NCBI GenBank assembly: GCA_021732545.1
Contig: JAKFUW010000181.1
Span: forward strand, 1 to 8,795
Reading direction: 5' to 3'
From: Alphaproteobacteria bacterium
GTDB taxonomy: Bacteria; Pseudomonadota; Alphaproteobacteria; Rickettsiales; UBA3002
DNA length: 8,795 nucleotides
Shown one piece after another: positions 1 through 6,590 of the stretch. Made by a program: the position numbers and the translations under genes. Each line of letters opens with the position of its first letter. The first letter of the stretch is position 1. Under the pieces are notes generated by a model that was not told where the DNA came from, made no database searches, and worked only from the letters and a program-made list of their open reading frames with translations.

Positions 1-23
1 TGATGCATTCATAATTGATACCC

Positions 24-32
24 TGCTATATT
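24..32 (+). promoter_or_regulatory. Possible extended -10 promoter upstream of aroA-cmk
   Basis: The string TGCTATATT fits an extended -10 element (TG, one base, then TATATT). No convincing -35 lies at the right distance upstream. A TTGACG at 49-54 resembles a -35 but has no good -10 16 to 18 bases downstream. The 1-115 stretch is AT-rich and contains no gene that I can support, so a promoter for the downstream fusion gene is expected here. This particular call is weak. Confidence 0.2.
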
Positions 33-115
33 TAAGTGTTTCTTGCTATTGACGACGTTAATTTATATTACCTTTTCTCAGGCGCTCGGTAAACCTTGAA
101 AATGGCTTTTTATTC

Positions 116-2134
116 ATGCATTCACACTTGACATATGCGCAACCTTTCGTGTCGGAAAAATCCACTGCACTCACAGGTAATGTGCAGGTGGCGGGCGATA
201 AATCCATCTCGCATCGCAGCCTCATTTTGGGCTCTCAAATCATCGGGTGTGTGCGCATCAGCGGCTTGCTTCTGGGCGACGATGTGATGAACACCAAAAA
301 AGCATTGCAGCAACTGGGCGTGAGCATCATCCAAGAGGGTGACGTGTGGGTTGTGCAAGGGCGCGGCGTGGGCGGCCTTGGCGAGCCATCGGGTGTGCTC
401 GATATGGGCAATAGCGGCACGGGTGCGCGGCTGATGATGGGACTGGTTGCCAGTTACCCGTTCACCAGCTTTTTCATGGGCGATGAAAGCTTATCCAAGC
501 GCCCGATGCAGCGCGTGATGACGCCTTTATCGCAGATGGGCGCGCAGTTTCAGGCGCATTCGGGCAACACGCTGCCCTTAAGCATCACAGGACTCGCGTC
601 TTTGATGCCGATCACCTATGAACTTCCGGTGGCCTCGGCGCAGATCAAATCGGCATTGTTGCTGGCAGGACTCAACACACCCGGCATCACCACCATCATC
701 GAGCCCATCGCCACCCGCGACCACACCGAGCGGATGATGGAATATCTGGGATTGGGCGTCACCCGCACGCCATTACCCACAGGCGGATTTAGTATCTCTA
801 TCACGGGGCAGCCACCGCAAACCTTCCAAGAAACAGAGCTTCATGTTCCCGCTGACCCCTCCTCTGCCGCTTTCCCGCTGGTGGCTGCCGCCATTGTGCC
901 AGGCAGCAACATCACCATTGCCAATGTGTGCATGAACCCGCTGCGCACCGGATTATTCACGGTGCTGGGTCGCATGGGCGCCGACATCAGCTATAGCAAT
1001 CAGCGCACGGCGTGTGGCGAACCGGTTGCGGATATTACCCTGCGTTATCGCCCGCTGAAAGCCGTGGAAGTCGAAGACGCTATTGCCCCGTCGATGATCG
1101 ATGAATATCCGATTCTGGCAGTGGCCGCTGCGTGCGCCGATGGCATCAGCATCATGCACGGCCTTGGCGAATTGCGCGTGAAGGAAAGCGACCGCCTGCA
1201 GGCGATTGCCGATGGGCTGCTGGCTTGCGGCATGAAAGCCGAAATTCAAGGCGATAGCCTCATAGTGCATGGCACGAGCGGCGCAGTGATTGGTGGTGGC
1301 AGGGTTGTTACCCACTTCGATCACCGCATCGCCATGGCATTTTTAGTGCTTGGCCTCAATGCCACCAAACCGATCACCGTGGATGATAGCCGCGCGATTA
1401 CGACCAGCTTCCCCACCTTCACCGAATGCATGCAGTCGCTGGGTGCGAGCATCTTGCCCGAACGCCGCTCTGTGCGCCGCATTGTGCCGGATCATCCGCT
1501 GGTCATCGCCATCGATGGCCCCGCCGCATCGGGCAAGGGAACACTGGCTCGCAAACTGGCCGATCATTATGGCTTGCCTTATCTGGATACTGGCTCCATT
1601 TACCGCGCGGTGGGCATGAGGCTGGTGCATAACCATCTTGATCCGCACGATGTAAACGCCGCGATTGAAGCTGCCAAACAGATTGACGAGCACGATTTTG
1701 CCAACCCGCAACTTCGCCAAGAGCGTGTCGGGCAAGCGGCATCCATCATCTCCGCTATCGCTGAGGTGCGTGCCATTTTGCTTGATTTTCAGCGCCAATT
1801 TGCCGCCACCCATAAAGGTGCCATTTTAGATGGCCGCGACATCGGCACCGTGGTCTGCCCTAATGCCGACCTCAAACTCTTTCTCACCGCTACTTTGGAT
1901 GCCCGCGCACAACGCCGCCACGAGCAACTTCAAGGCCAAGGCATCGAGGTGGTGTTTGATTCAGTCAAACGCGATTTAATTGAGCGAGACACTCGCGATA
2001 GTAAGCGTCATACAGCCCCACTGACCGCAGCCAGCGATGCTATCCATCTGGATACCACCGATTTAAACATCGCCGATGTGTTTCTTCAGGTGGTCGAGCT
2101 AATTGAAGCACGCAAGGCGATCAAAGCGGCTTAA
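116..2134 (+). CDS. aroA-cmk: Fused EPSP synthase (class II) - cytidylate kinase, AroA-Cmk
   Basis: One uninterrupted 672-residue frame carries two complete enzymes. Residues 1 to about 446 are 3-phosphoshikimate 1-carboxyvinyltransferase, which joins phosphoenolpyruvate to shikimate-3-phosphate in chorismate synthesis. It closely resembles class II (CP4-like) enzymes: GDKSISHRS at 27-35, SAQIKSALLLAGLNTPG at 174-190, RDHTE at 201-205, SMIDEYP with Asp329, RVKESDR with Glu357 and Arg360, and DHRIA with Arg404. Residues about 463-672 are cytidylate kinase, which phosphorylates CMP and dCMP: Walker A GPAASGKGT at 468-476, LDTGSIYRAVG at 490-500, DGRDIGTVV at 572-580, and the RDTRDSKR...PL lid region at 624-636. 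A linker of about 16 residues rich in Arg and Pro replaces the end of AroA and the start of Cmk. In most alphaproteobacteria these are adjacent separate genes. Possible internal starts for Cmk (TTG 1454, GTG 1472, GTG 1484) have no clear Shine-Dalgarno. The ATG at 116 puts GDK at the same distance from the N-terminus as in CP4 EPSPS, though its own ribosome site is weak. Both proteins are cytosolic. Confidence 0.95.
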   Translation: MHSHLTYAQPFVSEKSTALTGNVQVAGDKSISHRSLILGSQIIGCVRISGLLLGDDVMNTKKALQQLGVSIIQEGDVWVVQGRGVGGLGEPSGVLDMGNSGTGARLMMGLVASYPFTSFFMGDESLSKRPMQRVMTPLSQMGAQFQAHSGNTLPLSITGLASLMPITYELPVASAQIKSALLLAGLNTPGITTIIEPIATRDHTERMMEYLGLGVTRTPLPTGGFSISITGQPPQTFQETELHVPADPSSAAFPLVAAAIVPGSNITIANVCMNPLRTGLFTVLGRMGADISYSNQRTACGEPVADITLRYRPLKAVEVEDAIAPSMIDEYPILAVAAACADGISIMHGLGELRVKESDRLQAIADGLLACGMKAEIQGDSLIVHGTSGAVIGGGRVVTHFDHRIAMAFLVLGLNATKPITVDDSRAITTSFPTFTECMQSLGASILPERRSVRRIVPDHPLVIAIDGPAASGKGTLARKLADHYGLPYLDTGSIYRAVGMRLVHNHLDPHDVNAAIEAAKQIDEHDFANPQLRQERVGQAASIISAIAEVRAILLDFQRQFAATHKGAILDGRDIGTVVCPNADLKLFLTATLDARAQRRHEQLQGQGIEVVFDSVKRDLIERDTRDSKRHTAPLTAASDAIHLDTTDLNIADVFLQVVELIEARKAIKAA

Positions 2135-2150
2135 AAGACGCCCCACCCTA

Positions 2151-2252
2151 TTTCGTCATTCCCGCGCAGGCGGGAATCCAGTCTTTCTTAAAGGGTTTGT
2201 TTGACGGCCTGATCGGCCTTACTGGATCCCCGCTTTCGCGGGGATGACGAAA
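2151..2252. repeat. Nested palindromic element 1 (between aroA-cmk and the convergent gene)
   Basis: Two 32-base arms, 2151-2182 and 2221-2252, are inverted copies matching at 28 of 32 positions around a 38-base centre. Each arm is itself a hairpin: ATTCCCGC/GCGGGAAT with loop GCAG on the left, ATCCCCGC/GCGGGGAT with loop TTTC on the right. Two of the four differences form one stem pair (T-A in one arm, C-G in the other), so both hairpins stay perfect; the other two fall in the loop. The centre also contains GGCC-TGATC-GGCC at 2207-2219. The element lies between convergent genes and could fold in both transcripts, but neither side has the U-tract of a canonical terminator. It looks like a non-coding, MITE-like or REP-like repeat. 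Confidence 0.85.
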
Positions 2253-2274
2253 AAATTAAAGCGAAGCAAAAACC

Positions 2275-2715
2275 TTAAGGCTTCACATCAGGCATCGGCT
2301 GCAAGATATCAGGCGCTGATTCAGTCACGTCTGGCACCACGGGTGGTAATTCTGTTGGAACGAGATCGGAACCTGTTGTGGAGGGCGCAACTGCAGGCAA
2401 TGCAGCCGGCTCTGAGTCCTTCACATCCGGAGCAACAGCCGCAGGAGCTGGTTGCGTCACAGGCTGCACAACTTCTTCTATCTGGGGCTGTACCACAGGC
2501 GTTTGCGCGGCTTCTTTTGCTTCTCTGGCTTTGCGTGCGGCGGCGGCGCGAGCGCGGCGGTGTGCTTCGCCTTCGCGCTTAATTTCTTGCAATTCCTTCG
2601 CGCTCAAAGGGGCAGAAGCTGCACCAAAGGGTGAGGCAGGCGCTGGCGTTTGCGCATAAGCAGCGCTTGCAACAGCGGTGAAACAAACAAGGGTAATCAA
2701 GGGTAAACGTAACAT
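2275..2715 (-). CDS. Small exported Pro/Ala-rich protein of unknown function
   Basis: I do not recognise this protein. From the ATG at 2715 it has 146 residues. Residues 1-21 form a Sec-type signal peptide: MLRL, a hydrophobic core, and an AYA cleavage site before Gln22. Residues 38-71 are highly charged and rich in Ala, Arg, Lys and Glu, and probably form a helix or short coiled coil. Residues 72-146 are low-complexity and rich in Pro, Val and Ala with scattered acidic residues, likely disordered. The Cys at 11 is not in a lipobox (Val precedes it), so this is probably a soluble periplasmic or secreted protein. A longer frame begins at a TTG (2724), but GGAGAG at 2725-2730 directly abuts that codon, whereas it is 9 bases from the ATG, so I chose the ATG. 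The gene is convergent with aroA-cmk, divergent from rpsA, and interrupts the usual cmk-rpsA adjacency. The signal peptide and ribosome site support a real gene; the function is open. Confidence 0.7.
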   Translation of the reverse strand: MLRLPLITLVCFTAVASAAYAQTPAPASPFGAASAPLSAKELQEIKREGEAHRRARAAAARKAREAKEAAQTPVVQPQIEEVVQPVTQPAPAAVAPDVKDSEPAALPAVAPSTTGSDLVPTELPPVVPDVTESAPDILQPMPDVKP

Positions 2716-2724
2716 AGTTGGCAA

Positions 2725-2730
2725 CTCTCC
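2725..2730 (-). promoter_or_regulatory. Ribosome binding site deciding the start of the minus-strand gene
   Basis: Read on the minus strand this is GGAGAG. It stands 9 bases before the ATG whose first base is 2715 and immediately next to the upstream in-frame TTG at 2724, so it supports the ATG start. Confidence 0.6.
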
Positions 2731-2805
2731 GTGTGAAAATGAACTGATGTAGCTATAACAGATCTATTAGCGCGAATCCATCAACCTTACTACACCTAAA
2801 AAAAC

Positions 2806-2850
2806 TTGCAATTAGAGTATTTTCCACTATTTATGGTCACCCTTTATAAG
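2806..2850 (+). promoter_or_regulatory. Candidate rpsA promoter region
   Basis: The 195-base gap between the divergent minus-strand gene and rpsA is AT-rich and must hold promoters for both. On the plus strand, TTGCAA at 2806-2811 is a -35-like hexamer with TATTTA at 2828-2833 (spacer 16). A better -10, TATAAG, lies at 2845-2850, but only a poor -35 (TTCCAC, 2822-2827) is 17 bases before it. I cannot choose between them. For the minus-strand gene I see only a weak TATAGC-like -10 on the opposite strand near 2750-2757. Confidence 0.3.
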
Positions 2851-2875
2851 GATTTTTTTAACACATAACCCGATC

Positions 2876-2892
2876 TGAGGCGGTCTTCCTCA
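2876..2892 (+). promoter_or_regulatory. Small hairpin in the rpsA leader just before the ribosome site
   Basis: TGAGG and CCTCA form a 5-base-pair stem with a 7-base loop, ending 9 bases before the AGGA ribosome site (2902-2905). S1 in enterobacteria represses its own translation through structured leader RNA; a similar role here is inference, because the stem is short. Confidence 0.25.
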
Positions 2893-2910
2893 TGAATTAG
2901 CAGGATATTT

Positions 2911-4782
2911 ATGGGATCGCACGCATTCACACTTTATAACGACGAAGCACTCGCAAGTGGCTTTTCAACCGGTGAAAATTTCGCCGATATGTTCGAAGGC
3001 CAATATGCCGACAGCATCCAAGAAGGCAGTGTTGTTAAAGGAACCATCGTTTCCATCGAAAAAGACGCGGTGTTGATCGACGTGGGATTGAAATCAGAAG
3101 GCCGCGTGCAAATGAAAGAATTTGCAACCGCAGGCGTGATGCCAGAACTCGCTATTGGCGATGAATATGAAGTGTATGTTGAGCGTTTTGAAGACCGCCA
3201 CGGCGAAGTTGTGCTCAGCCGCGAAAAAGCACTCCGTGAAGAATCATGGGGCAAGCTGGAAGAAATCTGGAAAAAGAATGAACGCATTGAAGGCGTCATT
3301 TTCAGCCGCGTTAAAGGCGGATTCACTGTGGATATCCAAGGCGCTGTGGCGTTCTTGCCAGGCAGCCAGGTTGATGTTCGCCCGATCAAAGACGTAACCC
3401 CGCTGATGCATGTGCCACAACCGTTCCAAATCTTGAAAATGGATCGCAAGCGTGGCAACATCGTGGTATCGCGCCGCGCTGTGCTTGAAGAATCTCGTAC
3501 CGAAGCGCGCGATGCTCTGCTTGATAATATCCGCGAAGGCCAAGTGCTCGATGGTATCGTGAAAAACATCACCGATTACGGTGCGTTTATTGATATGGGC
3601 GGCGTGGATGGCCTGCTGCATGTCACCGATATTTCATGGAAACGCATCAATCACCCGTCGGAAGTATTCAGCATTGGTGACGCGATTAAAGTGAAAGTCA
3701 CCAAATTCGATGAGAAAACCAAGCGTATCAGCCTTGGCATGAAGCAGCTTGAACCCAACCCATGGGAAGGTATTTCTGGCCAGTTCCAACAAGGCACCCG
3801 CTTTAATGGTAAAGTCACCAACATCACCGATTACGGTGCGTTTGTTGAGCTTGAAGGCGGCATTGAAGGCTTGGTGCATGTATCTGAAATGAGCTGGACC
3901 AAGAAAAATATTCACCCCAGCAAAATTGTTAATGTAGGGGACGAAGTGGACGTGATTGTGCTCGACGTAGAACCCGAAAAACACCGCATCAGCCTTGGTA
4001 TGAAGCAGTGCATGGATAATCCATGGGCATCATTTGCAGCCAGCTTCCCTGAAGGCACGCTGATTACTGGAAAAGTCCGTAACATCACCGATTTTGGACT
4101 GTTTGTTGGCCTCGATCAAGACATTGACGGCTTGGTGCATCACTCCGATATTTCGTGGGAACAAACTGGCGAAGAAGCCATTAAAGCCTACAAAAAAGGC
4201 GATGATGTGACTGCAAAAGTATTGGTGGTTGATGCTGAAAAAGAGCGTATCAGCCTTGGTATCAAGCAATTGACACAAGCCCCTGCTGGCGCGATTAAAA
4301 CACCTGGCAGCAACGCTCCTGCTGAAGGCGGCTCGTCTGCTTCTGCCAAGAAAAATCAGGTTGTCACCTGCAAAGTAACGGTAGTTGAAAAAGACGGTAT
4401 CGAAGTGAGCTTTGGCGATGATAATGCTAAGGCCTATATCAAGCGCGCAGAACTCTCTCGCGATCGTCAAGATCAGCGCCCAGAGCGCTTTGCCGTGGGT
4501 GACCGTGTGGATGCTAAATTGCTTTCCGTTGATAAGAAAACCAATAAAATGGCCTTGTCGATCAAAGCGCTGGAAATGGATGTTCATAAGAAAGCCATCG
4601 AAGATTACGGTTCAAGCGATAGCGGTGCAAGCTTGGGCGCAATTTTGGGTGCGGCTTTGCAAGAAGCGGGACAGGCAGATATGGCTCCCAAAGAGCCTAA
4701 AAAGGCAAAAGCTGCTGCAAAACCTGCTGCAGAGAAAAAGCCTGCTGCCAGCAAAACCAAAAAGGCTGATGACGCTGAGTAA
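2911..4782 (+). CDS. rpsA: 30S ribosomal protein S1
   Basis: S1 is the large RNA-binding protein of the 30S subunit that captures and unfolds mRNA for initiation. The 623-residue product has six S1 (OB-fold) domains, roughly at 38-106, 124-189, 209-279, 294-366, 380-453 and 481-554. Domains 3 to 5 share the signature NITDYGAF or NITDFGLF and end with RISLGMKQ or RISLGIKQ, typical of the central RNA-binding domains. Domains 1 and 2 are the divergent ribosome-docking type. A Gly/Ser/Ala-rich linker (about 457-480) precedes domain 6. After an Ala/Gly-rich stretch, the tail (592-623) is a Lys/Ala/Pro-rich, probably disordered segment. The length is somewhat above the 557 residues of E. coli S1, mainly from this tail. 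AGGA at 2902-2905 lies 5 bases before the ATG. It heads a close run with sppA and ihfB, and no terminator is visible after its stop. Confidence 0.98.
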   Translation: MGSHAFTLYNDEALASGFSTGENFADMFEGQYADSIQEGSVVKGTIVSIEKDAVLIDVGLKSEGRVQMKEFATAGVMPELAIGDEYEVYVERFEDRHGEVVLSREKALREESWGKLEEIWKKNERIEGVIFSRVKGGFTVDIQGAVAFLPGSQVDVRPIKDVTPLMHVPQPFQILKMDRKRGNIVVSRRAVLEESRTEARDALLDNIREGQVLDGIVKNITDYGAFIDMGGVDGLLHVTDISWKRINHPSEVFSIGDAIKVKVTKFDEKTKRISLGMKQLEPNPWEGISGQFQQGTRFNGKVTNITDYGAFVELEGGIEGLVHVSEMSWTKKNIHPSKIVNVGDEVDVIVLDVEPEKHRISLGMKQCMDNPWASFAASFPEGTLITGKVRNITDFGLFVGLDQDIDGLVHHSDISWEQTGEEAIKAYKKGDDVTAKVLVVDAEKERISLGIKQLTQAPAGAIKTPGSNAPAEGGSSASAKKNQVVTCKVTVVEKDGIEVSFGDDNAKAYIKRAELSRDRQDQRPERFAVGDRVDAKLLSVDKKTNKMALSIKALEMDVHKKAIEDYGSSDSGASLGAILGAALQEAGQADMAPKEPKKAKAAAKPAAEKKPAASKTKKADDAE

Positions 4783-4826
4783 GCGTTTTCATGTTGATTC
4801 TGCAACGCCTACAGGGAGTATAGTGC

Positions 4827-5753
4827 ATGGCGCTTGATGCCGATAATTTGCTGGATCGCCTTCAACTCAAATCTAAAATCACGCGGTGGCGAACGCTCGC
4901 GATTGTGCTGGGGTGCGCCGCGCTGATTGTGGCATTCGGCAAAATGGGCGATAGTTCACTGCTCGAAGGCGATCATGTGGCGCGGGTTACCATCGAAGGC
5001 GAACTGTTCGATGATGACGCAATGCTCGAATTAATCGATGAACTGGCGCAAGACACTCATGTGAAAGCGGTGCTGGTCAAGCTTAACACACCAGGTGGCT
5101 CTGCCATGGCCGGACAAGAGCTTTATCTGGCAATGCGTAAACTCTCCGACGCCAAACCCGTGGTGGCCGTCATGCGCGATGTGTGTGCATCGGCAGGTTA
5201 TTTAACCGCTGTAGGTGCTGATTATTTATTCGCCCGCGAAGGCACGCTCACGGGCTCTATCGGTGTGTTGCTACAATCGGCTGAATTTTCAGAACTTGCC
5301 AAAACCATCGGCGTAAAGTCCATCACCATCAAATCGGGAGTGAATAAAGCCACACCCGATCCCTTCTTGCCACTGGAAGCCGAGCAACGTCAGGTGTTGC
5401 AAGCGGTGGTGGATGATTTTTATCGTTATTTTGTGGATAAGGTGATGGAACGCCGTAAGTTGGATTCCGTCGCCATGAACACCATCGCTGATGGGAGGGT
5501 GTTCAGTGGAAACCAAGCACTCAACGCTGGGTTGATAGACGCGCTAGGCGGTGAAGAAGAAGCGATGGCGTGGCTGGAAAAAACCCATAAAATTGATGCC
5601 GAACTTGATATTATCGACGCCCAGCCACCTCGGGAAATTGAAAGTTTTTTGGGTGAATTAAAGCAAATGGCGAAACAATCTGTTTTTTTCGCTAAAAATC
5701 TGTCGGTTACGCTTGACGGATTGAAAGCGATTTGGCACCCTGCATATTACTAG
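4827..5753 (+). CDS. sppA: Signal peptide peptidase SppA, short form (peptidase family S49)
   Basis: This is a membrane-anchored serine protease that degrades cleaved signal peptides and other membrane-embedded fragments. The 308-residue size fits the short single-domain SppA form rather than the 618-residue E. coli enzyme. Residues 14-22 are basic, and 23-38 form one transmembrane anchor, so the catalytic domain should face the periplasm. NTPGGSAMAG at 87-96 is the conserved S49 glycine loop. CASAGYL at 120-126 contains the probable nucleophile Ser122, and KSGVNK at 169-174 contains the probable general base Lys174, forming the Ser/Lys dyad of the family. SGNQALNAGLIDALGG at 227-242 is the typical C-terminal motif. 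AGGGAG at 4813-4818 gives a good ribosome site 8 bases before the ATG. The gene begins 44 bases after rpsA and ends 32 bases before ihfB, a conserved alphaproteobacterial arrangement. Confidence 0.93.
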   Translation: MALDADNLLDRLQLKSKITRWRTLAIVLGCAALIVAFGKMGDSSLLEGDHVARVTIEGELFDDDAMLELIDELAQDTHVKAVLVKLNTPGGSAMAGQELYLAMRKLSDAKPVVAVMRDVCASAGYLTAVGADYLFAREGTLTGSIGVLLQSAEFSELAKTIGVKSITIKSGVNKATPDPFLPLEAEQRQVLQAVVDDFYRYFVDKVMERRKLDSVAMNTIADGRVFSGNQALNAGLIDALGGEEEAMAWLEKTHKIDAELDIIDAQPPREIESFLGELKQMAKQSVFFAKNLSVTLDGLKAIWHPAYY

Positions 5754-5785
5754 AATTTACAATCACTCTACTTTGAAGGGTTCCC

Positions 5786-6103
5786 ATGACCAAATCTGAA
5801 CTGATCCAGCGCTTATCTCAAAAATACCCTCATCTTTATCAGCGCGATATCGAAATATTGGTCAACACCATTTTGAACGAAATTTCTGGCGCCTTGGCGG
5901 AAGGTAGCCGCGTGGAACTGCGCGGATTTGGTGCATTCTCGGTTCGCGAGCGCGATCCACGCACGGCGCGCAACCCCAAAAACGGCGAAGTGGTCAGCAT
6001 CGGCACCCGCCATGCGATCTATTTTCGCACTGGCAAAGAACTGCGCGAGCGCATCAACAAAGGCCCTGCTAACAGCGGCAGCAAATTGTCTGCGGCTTCT
6101 TAA
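5786..6103 (+). CDS. ihfB: Integration host factor subunit beta
   Basis: IHF beta pairs with IHF alpha to bind and sharply bend specific DNA sites in recombination, replication and transcription. The 105-residue protein begins MTKSELIQRL, the usual IHF-beta opening, and has the DNA-binding signature VELRGFGAFSVRERDPRTARNP at about 43-64. NPKNG at 63-67 carries Pro64, the residue that intercalates between base pairs at the tip of the beta arm. GKELRERIN at 83-91 is the conserved C-terminal helix. About ten extra residues (NSGSKLSAAS) follow, a short low-complexity tail. The opening and the position after rpsA favour IHF beta over HU. GAAGGG at 5775-5780 is the ribosome site, 5 bases before the ATG. 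Confidence 0.95.
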   Translation: MTKSELIQRLSQKYPHLYQRDIEILVNTILNEISGALAEGSRVELRGFGAFSVRERDPRTARNPKNGEVVSIGTRHAIYFRTGKELRERINKGPANSGSKLSAAS

Positions 6104-6138
6104 ATCCTCCATTGTTATTGCGAGCCTATTTTAAAAGA

Positions 6139-6218
6139 CTGTCACCCCGTCTTTATGACGGGGTCTGGTGAGGTTAATGCATTAGAAACCAGACCCCGTG
6201 ACAAGCACGGGGTGACAG
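6139..6218. repeat. Nested palindromic element 2 (between ihfB and lapA)
   Basis: Inverted 31-base arms at 6139-6169 and 6188-6218 match at 27 of 31 positions around an 18-base centre. Each arm is a hairpin: CCCCGTC/GACGGGG with loop TTTAT on the left, CCCCGTG/CACGGGG with loop ACAAG on the right. The two stem differences are one compensated pair (C-G versus G-C); the remaining differences are in the loops. The centre holds the perfect 10-base palindrome TAATGCATTA at 6175-6184. It fills most of the 169-base gap between ihfB and lapA, where I see no gene. No U-tract follows either hairpin. Confidence 0.85.
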
Positions 6219-6272
6219 CTTTATTAATATTGCAAAACAAAGTGAAACAACCAGATAAAGAGGTTTTCTCCT

Positions 6273-6590
6273 ATGAAATGGCTACTCAGAATGATCTGGA
6301 TTCTGGCGATGGCGCTGATCACCTTGTTTGTGGTTGAAAACCGGCAAGGCGTAAGCCTCACCTTTTTTTGGTTGCCATGGATGCTGGAACTTCCGCTTTA
6401 TCTGCTGATTGTGGCTTGTTTTGTGTGCGGATTTACGCTTGCATGGCTTGGAAAATTGGTGGAGCGTCACCGCCTGAAACACACCATCAGCCAGCAACGC
6501 CAGCGTATTCTAGCGCTTGAAAATCAGATCGAAGGCTTGCAGCACGAATCCACATTGGGTGCGCGACCCGATAGCGCGCTGATCCCATGA
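6273..6590 (+). CDS. lapA: LapA-domain (DUF1049) inner-membrane protein
   Basis: This 105-residue protein has the layout of the lipopolysaccharide assembly protein A domain. There are two transmembrane helices, at about 4-21 and 39-60, separated by a short loop containing VENRQGVSLTFFW, a pattern common in this family. A cytosolic charged coiled-coil segment follows at about 64-93 (VERHRLKHTISQQRQRILAL and onward). In enterobacteria LapA with LapB helps control lipopolysaccharide synthesis through LpxC turnover; no lapB is seen here, so that role is inferred from the family only. AAGAGG at 6258-6263 lies 9 bases before the ATG. The stop overlaps the trpF start as ATGA, so the two are probably translated in coupled fashion. 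The placement between ihfB and trpF is common in alphaproteobacteria and supports the call. Confidence 0.85.
   Translation: MKWLLRMIWILAMALITLFVVENRQGVSLTFFWLPWMLELPLYLLIVACFVCGFTLAWLGKLVERHRLKHTISQQRQRILALENQIEGLQHESTLGARPDSALIP

Noticed and set aside
102..131. Nine-codon frame overlapping the aroA start (possible leader peptide)
   Set aside because: No ribosome site, no regulatory codons and no associated hairpins.
2151..2252. Element 1 as a classical bidirectional Rho-independent terminator
   Set aside because: Neither orientation has a U-tract directly after a hairpin. It may still slow transcription, but its layout matches elements 2 and 3, and element 3 lies inside an operon.
2244..2582. 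Plus-strand 112-residue frame overlapping the minus-strand exported protein gene
   Set aside because: It begins inside palindromic element 1, has no ribosome site and encodes a compositionally odd Leu/Arg-rich product, while the opposite strand has a signal peptide and a well-placed GGAGAG.
2934..3572. 212-residue antisense frame in rpsA
   Set aside because: The plus strand here encodes unmistakable S1 domains; the antisense product is Ser/Thr-rich with no motif, a by-product of rpsA codon use.
4030..4587. 185-residue antisense frame in rpsA
   Set aside because: Shadow of S1 domains 5 and 6, with no motif or start signal.
6104..6272. A trp attenuator or leader peptide before lapA-trpF
   Set aside because: There is no short frame with clustered Trp codons and no alternative terminator; the structure present is the palindromic element.
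6155..6337. 60-residue plus-strand frame from element 2 into lapA
   Set aside because: It starts inside the palindrome and overlaps the LapA frame, which has its own ribosome site and a clear membrane topology.
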